Source: Cunninghamia lanceolata
Lineage: Eukaryota > Streptophyta > Pinopsida > Cupressales > Cupressaceae
Direction: 5' to 3'
DNA: 64,000 nucleotides
Assembly (NCBI GenBank): GCA_027924645.1
Contig: BSBN01000781.1
Location: 4,836,001 to 4,900,000 of the forward strand
Both the position numbers and the translations under genes were made by a program. Below the pieces are notes generated by a model. The model was not told where the DNA came from. It made no database searches and saw only the letters and a list, made by a program, of their open reading frames with translations. This document shows, piece after piece, positions 1 through 10,399 of the stretch; position 1 is the first letter of the stretch, and the number at the start of each line of letters is the position of its first letter.

Positions 1-1790
1 TCAAGATCTTTTGCATGAGCATTGTTCTTTCTTACTTCCAATTCCTTTTCTAGGTTTTTAGGAATAAGAGATATGATCTCAATGAAAGCCTTATTATATA
101 TGTTCAAATATTTGACTGTGGCTTCCTGCAGAGTCTTTTGGTCAGCCTCACTGAAGTCATCATAAGATTCAGTCATTGGTTGAAGGTTTCCATCCACCGT
201 GACCGACTTGATTATGCTCTCTAGAGACAGAGTGGGCTTTTCAACGGATACCTCTGCCATTTCATCCTTGTCTTGTCCTGAGGAGGGTTTACCGGATCCT
301 TTCTTCTTCTGCTTCTTTATTTTTTTTACTCCCTCATCTAACTCTGTTTCCTCTTCATCCTTTTGGCTTTTATAAGCCCTTGTGGCTTTTGTCTTGGATC
401 TTTTACCGGATGCCTGGACTTCCGGTTTTGAACTTTTGGTTGAGGGAGGTGCAGATCTTTTTGATGATCTGGTCCGGGTGGGAGTTTCAACCGGAACACT
501 TTCTTTACTTTTCTCTTCTTCCTCAGCCTTCCTCCTCTTTTCCCGGCTGGCATCAAGTGCCTCTTTTGAGATGCCTAGGCCTTGAGCAATATGCTCAACT
601 TCTTTTCTTACCTTCCTCTTTATCTCCGGTTCCCTGAGTTCTACATGTAACTTTACACTCAGTTCCTCAAAGGTTCCAAACCTTTCTGCCTTAGGATCTT
701 TGGGCTGGCTTAGCATGTGTTGAACATGCAGCTCTACTATCTGTTCATCCACTTCATACCCCATAGGCATGATCCAGACAGTCCTAGGCTCCACTGCCTC
801 CATCAGACACTGATCTGTTTCTACCATGAAGCATACTGTGTCTTTGTATTTTTCAACAAGGGATTGGGGTATTCTTTCTCTTGCATGCATCATGCTTTGG
901 AAGTTCTTGAAGTAACCCCATAGAGCTGTATTTCTTGCTTTTGCATCCCCAAGTTCATGCAAATAGTCTCTGATTTGAATGGCAACCGGTCTGTCATTTT
1001 GCCATATCCATCCACTGGATCCGGGAAGCTCATTCATGTAGTAAAAGAAGAGGCAAAGGATCAGATTGCCATATTTGAAGGAGTTTTTCTTGTCCTTCTT
1101 AATCTTCTACAGATTTTCAAAGAGTTGGTTTACCAGAAGCTCGCACAAGTCATAGTCTGCATTCTCCTTTAACATCTGATAGGCTGTGTAGATTGCAGTT
1201 CCCGGTACTGAATTTTCCCTACTGGAGTGATAGATTTTGTAACCAATTATCATAGCTGCAAATTTGACATCCGGTTCAATGATGTCATCAACTGTCATAG
1301 CTCTCTTGTCAAACTTGGATCCGGTTGCATCACTGACTGTCTGATTTTTGACAGATTTGAGAACAGGTAATCCACCGGATGAGTGCAGACCGGTTACAGC
1401 CCTAATTGCTTCCTTGGTGATCTTGAAGGGCTTGTTCAACCATAGGAAGTTGTCATGTACTCTACTTAGTACATACCGGACCCATTCATCTTCTTCAAAA
1501 CAGGGGAAATGAATGCACTGTGCAAAGTGTTTGTCCTGGATGGCTTTATACTGAGGTTTGATCACAAAGGAGTCATCTATCAATTGTTTGTGATAGATAT
1601 CCATTAGTTTTGATTCTCCAAAGTCTTCAAGATTCGCATGGATGTAAACCCTAATATCTTCCATATGCAATACACCATGAGGAACACTAGAGAAGGCTCC
1701 TAGTGGATCTACCTCCAATGATTTGTAAGGATGTTTCTTGAATGAGGGGCGAGGTCTATTAGAGATCTTAACTATGTTTGGAGTAGCCAT
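1..1790 (-). pseudogene. Family A long ORF (unknown ~1,060-aa protein), copy 1, 5' part
   Basis: The frame opens at ATG 1790 (N-terminus MATPNIVKIS) and runs on the minus strand to the window edge in one frame. It has a single visible interruption, a TAG at 1107-1109 where copy 2 has CAG (Gln). The first ~230 residues contain motifs shared with the other copies: KSLEVDPLGAF, GVLH-EDIRVYIHAN, EEDEWVRYVLSR and IIGYKIYHSSRENS. A Lys/Glu-rich charged region follows. The protein matches no family I recognise; it is not a protease, integrase, RT or RNase H. Near-complete openness, with many codon differences from copy 2, suggests recent coding constraint. Function unknown. Confidence 0.75.
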
Positions 1791-2443
1791 TCTTCAAAGA
1801 TTTGCAGTGAGGTAATGAAAAACGGAAAATACCTTATGCGCCTTCGACTTGCACGGAGTGATTGGATTGATTTCTTTATGCAATGACTTCGGCAGGAGAT
1901 CCTTGGTGTGCTTGATGAATCTTGTTGCAGAGCTCCACTATTCGCTTCTTCTTGAGTGCAGAATGAGCAAATGACTTTTGAGAAATCCCTTATATTGCTC
2001 CGCGAACCCTAATATCTGTCTGCAATAAATGCTTCACCTACATTATTCCGGTTTGCCTTGTTTGGATAGCTTGGAGTATCCTGGATTAGTCCTGATCTGC
2101 GAATATCATCCGGATCTTTCAATCATGAATAAATCGAGGTAACATATTACAAGAACATCCCAAACACTTTGTCTAATCTGCAGAACAAGATAGTGCACTT
2201 CCGGATCTCTTCGAACCTTTTTGTAATCCTTTGTCATACCGGAGCATCTCCCTGAACTTGTCTTATTTGATCGATCACAGCTTCTTCATGACTCCATGCG
2301 AATCTCTGAAAACTTGACTGAAGCATCTCAAGACTCATATCTGCAAACCCTTTAATCCGCATCTTGTGCCACATTCGGCACCACTTGTTTGGCTGGGGGA
2401 ACAGGATTTTCTTTGAGTCTCCCCCTGAGCCTGAGCTCACTTT

Positions 2444-3621
2444 TTAATTTCCAGTAGAAATATCAGCACCAGAGTCTGGTGCGGATCCAACCTCTACATT
2501 CTCTGAACTTTTCTTCACCCAAATCTTGCTCATCTGATTCCTAACTTCATCCGCATTCATCTTTTGTTTACCCTTGTCTTGATTCTGATTATACACCGGA
2601 CCTCTTTTGTCCTGATACTTGTTTCTGCAGACTTTAGCATTATGACCGGACCTATTGCAGATTTGGCAAATAACATTTCTTTGCATATTTGACTGATATC
2701 CTCTTGATCTGCATTGATTAGCCATATGACCTACTCTATTGCATGTGAAGCATCTACCTTTGAATGATTTGTTTACTTGCATAATTCTGCATTCATGGGA
2801 TTTGTGTCCATACCTTTTGCAGTTGAAGCACTGTCCAGAGAAGGATGAATTAATCTGATTCATTCTCATTCTGCACTGATTAGCTTTGTGACCAAAGTGG
2901 TTGCAGCTGTGGCAGTATCCATCAAAGGATGGATATCTTTGAGCATTTGGCTGTCTTACCGGAGATCTTCTAGGCCTGCTCCTTGGATTTTCTGATCCAA
3001 GATTCTTCTGACCGGATCTAGAGCTTTCTCCTTTCTCATATCCCAAACCATACTTGTCATCTGTCCTCTTTTGACTTCCAAGAAGAACTTCAAGTTGAGC
3101 AGAACTTATCTTGAATTTCTCTTTATATTCATTTGCTGTTTGAAGGTCTCTTTTGAGAGAGGCAATTTGATCCTCAAGTTTTTCTTCATTATCTTTGGCA
3201 TCTTCAAGATCAGATTCAAGATGTCTGATAATCCTGTCCATCTGGTGGCATTCTTCTGATTTTTCTTTAAGAGATTGTCTTAGATTGTCTTCAGCCTTTC
3301 TTTTTTCTTCAATCTCTTGAGTAAACTTTATAGTTCCTGATTCCATTTCATGTCTTAACATAATGACTTCTTTTGATAACTTTTCACATAACTTGGTTTG
3401 CTCAGTCAATTCTTCATTTGTATTGCTTTCTTCACTTTGTCTTGCCAACTGTTGGAGCAGCTCCTTTCTCTTTTTCATAGAGAGACTTAATTTGTCTTTT
3501 AATTCTCTCATGAATTCATCACATGTTTGAGTCTTTCCTTTAATTCACTGACTTCAGAATTTGACTGTTCAAGATCCTCAAGAGCAGTCTTGAGTTGCTC
3601 CCTTAAACCATATGCATCCAT
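2444..3621 (-). pseudogene. Family A Gag-like coiled-coil/zinc-knuckle protein, copy 1
   Basis: The start is ATG 3621 (MDAYGLREQ, taken from copy 2). The frame is broken near 3512 by a 1-nt deletion relative to copy 2, then stays open to the stop at 2444. The N-terminal half is heptad-rich coiled coil. Next comes DDKYGLGYEKGESS, a motif like the one that precedes the zinc knuckles in plant copia Gag, then an Arg/Pro-rich linker. Four CX2CX4HX4C knuckles follow: CHSCNHFGHKANQC, CFNCKRYGHKSHEC, CFTCNRVGHMANQC and CQICNRSGHNAKVC. The likely role is RNA binding and particle assembly. The usual capsid domain N-terminal to the knuckles is not visible. Confidence 0.8.
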
Positions 3622-3673
3622 TTGAACTCCCAGATCTTCCTCAAGCTGTTAGGCTCTTATTAGGAGGAACTTA

Positions 3674-3686
3674 GCTCTGATACCAA
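3674..3686 (-). promoter_or_regulatory. Primer binding site, Met-tRNA type
   Basis: The minus strand reads TTGGTATCAGAGC one base inside the 5' LTR boundary. This is complementary to the 3' end of plant initiator Met-tRNA and fixes the element's orientation. Confidence 0.9.
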
Positions 3687-3687
3687 T

Positions 3688-4776
3688 TGTTGATAATTGA
3701 GAGGGGGGGTGAATCAGTTATCCTAATTATTTCCCTTATTGAACTTTCTTTTTAATTGATGCAGCATAGAATCAAACACAAAAACATTAATCATGAAATA
3801 AGAAACACATGACACAGTATTTTTGATGTGGAAACCCTGTTAAGGGAGAAAACCACGGGGTGATTAACCCAAAATTATTCTCTGTTAGAAGAATAGGAAA
3901 TTACAAAATGGCACTTGCCAATTAGGGCTCACTGCCCGAGCACACTGCTCACAAGAGGCCCACTGCCTACAAGAAGACACACTGTCTACAAAGTGATAAG
4001 AATCACAGTCTTGAACTGATTGGAAGCATCTGCATATGCTGGAGTTCAGTTCCAGTTAGGCTCAGTACACTGATCTGCTGCACTTCATCTTTCCTCTGTT
4101 CTTTATTCTGCTATCTTTCACATACCGGATCCTTTTTGCTACTTTTGCTCTGTTCTGGACTTATTCGCATATATCTTCACACAACCACTACCTTCACAAC
4201 TAAATCCATCCTCTATATATATCCGCACAAGTAATTTCATCACCTTTCTAGTCGGCATCCGGAACAGTCTAGTTTCTTACAAACTTTTGTTCTGTCGGCT
4301 GAATCCTTCCTCACCAAGCAATGCGGATCAAGCATATACTTGTAGATATCATTAATCATGTCGGCCAAACATGATTCATGCCTTCACAACCTCTATCATC
4401 AATAGTAACACATCCGGAAAGTAGTCTGATACTCTGTCAGTCAGTTCTTCCTCTGTTTTCACTGTCTCTCAGGAATCCGGTACTCAACTATTCATATCTT
4501 TCTCCTTGTCCATCACCGGAGGCTAAATCCTTGGAATATACCACTCAAGGTAGTCCTCTTGACTTCCCCAAATCTGCACTGCACCAAGACACTTCCTCTG
4601 AGAGATCCGGATCAATCTGTCGGACCTTGCCACATGCTCTGTTCTTGTTCACCGGACCACAACAATCTTTATTCTGACTTCCGGTAGAGACACATTATGA
4701 CTTGCGGATATGTGAGATGACCTTTGTTGCCATCAATGACAACAACCATGAATCCATATAGTGTCTCTTGCCAACA
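3688..4776 (-). repeat. 5' LTR of family A copy 1
   Basis: The LTR is 1,089 bp. On the minus strand it begins TGTTGGCAAGAG and ends TTATCAACA. It is co-linear with the LTRs at 52980-54071 and 59387-60477. Near its 3' end (minus sense) lies an inverted repeat, GATAATTGA/TCAGTTATC, at 3692-3722 with one mismatch. It abuts LINE sequence at 4777. Confidence 0.9.
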
Positions 4777-7700
4777 GGAGGAAGGTGAACTGATTTCTGA
4801 CTAGAAGAATCTTATGAGCAGAGAAGAGATTTTCTGGAAATAGAAGTCCAGGGTTCAGTGGCTCAAAGAAGGAGATAGGAATACTGCTTGTTTTCATCTC
4901 CCAGCCATGAAACATAGGAAGGCTAACTCCATCTCAAAATTATGTTTGGAAAATGACAATATTATCACTGAGGACAATGAGATTGGTGACCAACCTGTGT
5001 TATTTTTTTAGAATTTGTTGATGGAGCAAGATACTAATGCTGGGAATGGACGGGTTATGGACCAGTTCATTGATAAGATCCCCTGTCTGATAACTGAAGA
5101 AGACAACACTAAAATGCTAAAACCTATTTTTGAGGAGGAGGTTCGTGCTATCTTATTTTCTATGGGTCCTTTCAAAGCCCCTGGCCCTAATGGCTTTCCT
5201 CCAATATTCTTTCAGGAATATTGGGATATTGTGGGTGTTGATGTCACTGCTATTGTTAGGGATTTTTTTAGAACTGGTAAACTTCTAAAGCAGATCAATA
5301 ACACTTTTATTGTGCTTGTCCCTAAAAAGCTGAAGCCTATTCATCTCTTTGACTTCAGACCCATTAGTTTGTGCTATGCACTAAAGTGATTGTCTTGAGA
5401 TTTCAACTTTTTTTGGATAAAATTATTTCCCCTTCTCAGAAAGGCTTTGTCGCTGGTCGTCAAATTCTTGATGCTGTGATCTCCACTCATTAAACCATCC
5501 ATTCTATGGACAAGAGCAGAATCCCTGGCATGGTTCTTAAGTTAGATATATCAAAGGCCTATGATAGAGTTTCATGGAAATTTCTGTTTGAAGTCATTAA
5601 AAAGCTTGGTTTTAATGATAAAATTTCCCTTCTCATTCATGAGGTTGTTTCTACTGCTAAATTCTCGGTTCTGGTTAATGGGGTCCCTAGGGGTTTTTTC
5701 TCTTCCTCTAAGGGGATTAGACAAGGGGATCCTCTCTCACCTTAATTGTTTATCATGATGGCGGAGGCCCTTGGGAGATATGTTCACTCTAAGATTACCT
5801 CTAAAGAGATTGTGGGTATTAAACCTGCCTCCTCCCTTCCTCCTATGTCTATGCAACAGTTTGTGGATGATACCATCCTCTTTGGTATCTCTTCTGTGCT
5901 CGAAGCTCATATTTGGAAGAATATTTTAAATGACTATGCCAAAGCTTCTAGACAATACATAAACTTTTAGAAGAGCAATGTGTATTTCTTTAATACTCTG
6001 GCTGATCTCCAGCAAAAAATCATTAATATTATTAGATGTGATGAAGCTGATCTTCTTGCTATTTATCTTGGCCTCCCTCTTATGGTCAAGGAGGTGTCTC
6101 AAGGATTTTGGAATGGAATTCTGGAAAGAACTCAGAAGAAGTTGGTAGGTTGGAAAGGGAAATTACTCAGTAGTGCAGGCAAATTACAGCTTTTATGTGC
6201 TTCTTTGCGAGGTCTTCGTACTTACTTCCTATCCCTTTTTAAAATGCCTAGGTTTTGTGCTAACAAATTGGAGCAGATTCAAAGAAAATTCTTATGGACT
6301 GGGGTGGAAGACAAATAGAGAATGTCTTTGGTCAGTTGGCAGAAAGTTTGCCTTTCCAAATCTCATGGAGGTCTTAACATTAGATCTGTCAAGAATATGA
6401 ATAAAGCCCTCCTTTCCAAAATAAACCAGAATTTGATTTATAACCATAAAGAATGGGGGAGCATTATGCAATCCAAGTATCTACATGGAACTGATCACTT
6501 CAGTTTTATCCACCAGGAAGGGCTCCCCTAGGGCTCTGTTATCTGGAACAAATTGCTGAAGTCTAGAAGTCTTCTCAAACATGGGCTTAGATGGAAACTA
6601 GGGAATGGAAATTCTATTAACTTCTGGGAAGACATTTGGATGAATGATAAGGCCGTTGTTACTCAAGGAGATTATGGAGTTATTACTGGCATTGCTACAC
6701 AGTTTTTTGGGGATAAAGTTTGCCATTATATTCATAATAATAATGGTATCAGGAGTTGGAAAAACCTCTTGGATTGTTGTACTCATCACCCTGAACTCAC
6801 TCCTAGGATACAGTCTATTCAACATTTGATACAAGGGGTCATAATTCCTTTCTTCCCTAGGGAAGATGAGTTGTATTGGTGGCCGGATAAGAAAGGTCAT
6901 TTTTCTGTTAAGTCTTCTTACCATCTGTTAATCCCTGATGTGCATAAAAATGAGATCTGGAGGAAAGTTTGGAATCATAAACTCATTCCTAAAATCAACA
7001 TATTTTGGTGGACTGTTGTTCATAACAAAATCCTAACTCAAGATAACTTACAGAGGAGGGGTTTCACTTTGGTTAATAGGTGCTTTCTATGTTTGGAGAA
7101 GGAGGAAACAGTCTCTCATTTAATTCTCCACTATGATTTTGCCAGGGAAATCTGGAATATTATATTAAGGAATTTTGGCATTCAATGGGTTTGCAATTCT
7201 GATATTAGGGAAGTCATTGCCAAATGGTGTCCTACCTTCTCTCATCCATGGCTTGTTGAGCTATGGAACCAAACTCTACCTTGTCTTGGTGGACTTTATG
7301 GAAAGAATGTAATAATAGACTATTTAGGGATGCTGTCAGGGATACTTCAGGGATACTTCTCAAGTTCTTCATTCCTTTTCTAAGATTCTCATGGAAAGTG
7401 TGACTAATTCTCACATCAAAACTGTGGAAAAACCTCTTTCTCATGAAGAGGAGCAAATTGTGACTAATTGGAGAATTCTAAACCAAGTCCCAGCTCATAA
7501 TAAGTCCAAATAATTGCAGATATTAAATACAAGATGGATTCCCCTGAAGCCCTATTGGCTCAAACTAAACTTTGATGGGGCTTCTAAGCTGGATGGTAAG
7601 GCTAGTGCTGGTGGGATTATAAGGGATGACAAAGGGTGGATGGTTGCTGCTTATGCTGGTGGGATAGGCTTCCAAAGCACTAACTATGTCGAAGCCTCTG

Positions 7701-7950
7701 CTCTTCTATGAGGGGTGAAACTGGCTATTTCTCTTGATATTAGGCAATTGTATATTCAGGGGGATTCCAAGTTGGTTATTGATGTTGTTAATAACGTGCT
7801 GACCTATGGCTGGAAACTGAAAGATATTATAGTGGATATACAGATCCTTCTGTAGAGAATTCCCAGAGTTGATATCTCTCATATATATAGAGAGGGCAAT
7901 TGGGTTGCGGATGCTCTTGCTGACCTGGGCCAACAATTTTCAAATTGACG
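4777..7950 (+). pseudogene. LINE 1 ORF2 remnant: reverse transcriptase and RNase H
   Basis: The RT motifs appear in order in broken frames: KAPGPNGFPPIFFQ (about 5180), FRPISLCYALK (5360), LDISKAYDRVSW (5545), KGIRQGDPLSP (5715) and the catalytic box FVDDTILFG (5860). The C-terminal region (6320-7380) matches plant non-LTR RTs, with a WKxWxxxxxPKxxxFxW-type zf-RVT segment near 6950-7020. An RNase H domain follows at about 7550-7945 (LNFDGASKLDG, NYVEASALL, IQGDSKLVID, WVADALADLG), retaining its acidic residues. Several in-frame stops (mostly TAG) and frameshifts make it inactive. The endonuclease is missing. Confidence 0.9.
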
Positions 7951-8370
7951 TTGTTGGCGCCAAGATAATAACATCCCTTTAAACATAAGGGACCTTATTC
8001 AAAAGGAGATGATGTGTTAATGATGACTCAGTATATTAGGAAAGATAGTTTATTCTGTCAGCTTCATTGGAAGATGCTGATGTGTATCTTGAAGTACGTG
8101 CCTTTTTGTACTTCATTGCCCAAGGTCATTTCTACTTTATTACTCCCTTGTGTTAAGGCGAGTTGCTTATTTGCTAATTATAGCACATGCCAGAAAATCA
8201 TGTTTGAGCATGGGATGAGTAGGCGTCAATTGCTCCTTTGTAAGGCAGCTCTTATCAATGATAATACGTGTAGATTTATTATTCCCTATCAAGCGGTTAA
8301 TTTTACCTTTCACAAAAATTATGTGAACTTTTAGTTTTGGGGATTCTGTGTTGTTTTCTAGAAGGCTAAA

Positions 8371-9071
8371 ATGGGTGGAGATAGAATCCGCATGGAGCCA
8401 ATTTCATGTTGTGAGTTTAAGGACAATGTGGTGGTTTGGCACTACTGTAAGGAAGGTGGTATCAGCCCTTATTTGGAATAGCTTAATGGATATGATGAAA
8501 ATCTGTCTAAGAAATTTGCTAGGTCCTGGCTAAACTGTAGAGTCACTGTGGGGTGAATTGGGTTTGAGATTTTTGAGAAAGTTATCACTATGGCATCAGG
8601 CCTGTCGACCAAAGGGACCAAACTACAATGGAAAGCTAAAGTGGTGGACCATTCTAACCAGACGTTATTCCTTGGGGAAGGCAAAGAACTTGTTCCTTAC
8701 CAGGGAGGGTTCGAAAGGGCCAAGGTCCCGGAGCCATGGGACGAAATGTGTTTCCTCCTAATGAAATACTTCACTCTAGAAGGGCGTTTTACAAGGTTTT
8801 ACAATTATCATACTCCTCTTCTGAATCATTTTAGATGTAATGCTCATATTAGCTTCCCATTTTATTTACTGTCTTCCCTTGAGCATTCAGTTCGTAGGGT
8901 TAAAGCTAGGTTGGCCAAGAAAACTTCCAAAAAACCCATTCCCTTGCACCGGGGTCTCATCCTCTGCTTATATAACTTTCACCTTGCTTTAGAGCTGGCT
9001 AAGCCTATCCAAACTCATAGCGGTGAAACATCTGCCAACCCTGATGATACTGCAGTGTTTGAAGAGCCTTG
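8371..9071 (+). pseudogene. LINE 1 downstream ORF, 5' part (unknown protein)
   Basis: The frame begins at ATG 8371 (MGGDRIRMEP) and continues to the copia-1 insertion at 9071. Stops lie at 8479-8481 (TAG) and 8551-8553 (TGA). Visible motifs include FKDNVVVWHYCKEGG, WDEMCFLLMKYF, LLSSLEHSVRRVK and LILCLYNFHLALELA. The product looks helical with a basic segment (ARLAKKTSKKP). It resembles no family I can name. It lies between the LINE RNase H and the LINE 3' end, so I read it as a third LINE ORF; a captured host fragment is the alternative. The frame resumes exactly at 16865 when one copy of the copia target duplication is discounted. Confidence 0.55.
9067..9071 (+). repeat. Target site duplication CCTTG (left) of copia-1
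   Basis: CCTTG directly precedes the 5' LTR and is repeated at 16860-16864 directly after the 3' LTR. Confidence 0.95.
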
Positions 9072-10003
9072 TGTTGCAAGTATGGGTTGAACTGGTGTTG
9101 TCATTGATGTCAACATACTCATGCTACATTAATGAGAAGCATTGGATGAGTTGTGTGCTGAGGATATTGAGAAAATTAGTCTCAATCAGGAATAGTGAAG
9201 AACAGTGATGATAACAAGGTAAAAGTCCAAGATAGGTTGAGGATCAGAGGATGCGGTTTAAAGGGTTTGTAGATATAATCTTGAGATGCTCCAGTCAAGT
9301 TTTCAGGGATCCACATGAAGATCTGAAGAAGTTATGGTCACTCAAGTAGAACCGGTTCTGACAAGTGCTTAGTGGTGACAGAGTGAGACAGATAGGTCAG
9401 GTAAGGTCCGGTAATGCATTATCCCATTCTACGGATTTGAGGAAGTGTTTAGGACATCCTTGTGAAGTGTCAAGTAGATCAGTTTGTGGTTTGAAGGTCT
9501 GGAAGAACCTATTCCTTTTTGACAGTGATGACAAACTGTGTTCTTGAGGTTCTGGATGTAGGAGAGAAGGATTTTAGTAAGTAGAGGAAGTGCGGATGTT
9601 CCTGATTGATTCAAGAAAGCTTGTGAAGGTCCTTGGATTATGTTCAGTTCATGTTGATGGTCTGCATTAGAATTGGAGCCCAGAATTGAAGAAATACTTC
9701 CGGATGAAGGTGTTCTTTTTGTGACTGGCCGACCGGATGAATTATACACCTTGCGAATGTTCTTGTGGTTGCTTGCTGACTTAGATGTTTGTTCCTAAGT
9801 TGATGTTGTGTATAAATAAAGGTTTGCGAAGTCATTTCAAGTGTGGATTTGTGGAGATGAGTGTGTGGTAGCGAGGAGAAGAGCGAAAGGAAGAGTAGAA
9901 GGATTTGGGCTTTAATGGAACTGATTTAAGCATGGTGATGATGCTATTTACCAGTTCAAGTATATAATACTTATTTATTGTAGACAATGTGTCTCTTGTA
10001 GGC

Positions 10004-10065
10004 AGTGAGCCTCTTGTGAGCAGTGTGCTCGGGTAGTGAGCCTCTTGTGAGCAGTGTGCTCGGGC
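10004..10065 (+). repeat. 31-bp tandem duplication in the copia-1 5' LTR
   Basis: Two adjacent copies of a 31-bp unit (AGTGAGCCTCTTGTGAGCAG...) occur at 10004-10034 and 10035-10065, differing at the last base. The 3' LTR has one unit in the matching place (about 16549-16590). This accounts for the 31-bp length difference between the LTRs. Confidence 0.85.
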
Positions 10066-10295
10066 AGTGAGGCCTAATTGGCATGTTCCATCTTATTCTT
10101 TCTATTCTTCTAACAGAGAATAATATCTTGGGTTAGTCACCCTGTGGTTTTTCCCTTAACTAGGTTTTCCACGTCAAAATCTTAGTGTCTCATGTGTAGA
10201 TGTGTTTCTGCTCTTAGTTAATTACATTAAAGTTTTCATGATTGATTTATTGTTAATGCTAAGTGAATGCAAGTGTTGAAAGAAGAAAGTTTTTG

Positions 10296-10326
10296 GACAA
10301 CTGATTCACCCCCCCTCTTAGTTGTC
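10296..10326 (+). promoter_or_regulatory. U5 inverted repeat (stem-loop) near the LTR end
   Basis: GACAACTGA and TTAGTTGTC flank a loop containing a C7 run. In the 3' LTR (16814-16843) the arms are GACAACTGA/TCAGTTGTC. Equivalent arms occur in family A, copia-2 and the solo LTR. Confidence 0.6.
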
Positions 10327-10344
10327 TGCCCTAAATCTAACAAT

Positions 10345-10356
10345 TGGTATCAGAGC
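10345..10356 (+). promoter_or_regulatory. Primer binding site of copia-1
   Basis: TGGTATCAGAGC begins two bases after the 5' LTR and is complementary to the 3' end of initiator Met-tRNA. Confidence 0.92.
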
Positions 10357-10399
10357 CAAGTTCCTCTGAAAGGAGCTTAACCGCTTGAGGAGATCTAGG

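Larger units (their letters stand above)
1..4776 (-). mobile_element. Family A pol-less LTR retrotransposon, copy 1 (partial)
   Basis: Read on the minus strand, the order is 5' LTR (4776-3688), Met-tRNA primer site, Gag-like frame (3621-2444), spacer, then the long frame of unknown function (1790 to beyond base 1). The 3' end and 3' LTR lie outside the window. It is co-linear with the complete copy at 52980-60477, and that comparison defines it. It sits inside LINE 1: LINE RT sequence starts directly at 4777. The 5-bp target duplication cannot be checked because only one end is visible. No protease, integrase or RT motif occurs in the visible part. Confidence 0.88.
9072..10342 (+). repeat. 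5' LTR of copia-1
   Basis: The LTR is 1,271 bp. It begins TGTTGCAAGTATGGG and ends CTAAATCTAACA. It contains a U3 copy of TTGTCATTGATG just inside the start, a (GCAGTGAGC)-type repeat cluster near 9990-10070, a GTGGTTTTTCCC/GGTTTTCCAC module at 10142-10175 and a U5 inverted repeat at 10296-10326. It is 31 bp longer than the 3' LTR. Confidence 0.95.

Noticed and set aside
338..556. 72-codon basic minus-strand frame (and its counterpart 56010-56255)
   Set aside because: It is a shadow, in another frame, of the Lys-rich linker of the family A long ORF; the real frame runs through both regions.
8014..8334. 106-codon frame after LINE 1 RNase H as a separate gene
   Set aside because: It has no conserved block or coding bias I can see and is not in frame with the downstream ORF at 8371; left as LINE spacer.
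10345..10356. TGGTATCAGAGC sites as parts of tRNA genes
   Set aside because: Only the 12-13 bases matching a tRNA 3' end are present, always directly beside LTR ends; these are primer sites, and no tRNA gene was found.
10385..10399. Gag start at 10385
   Set aside because: The codon there is TTG; the first ATG in frame is 10400 and the recognisable Gag homology begins after it.
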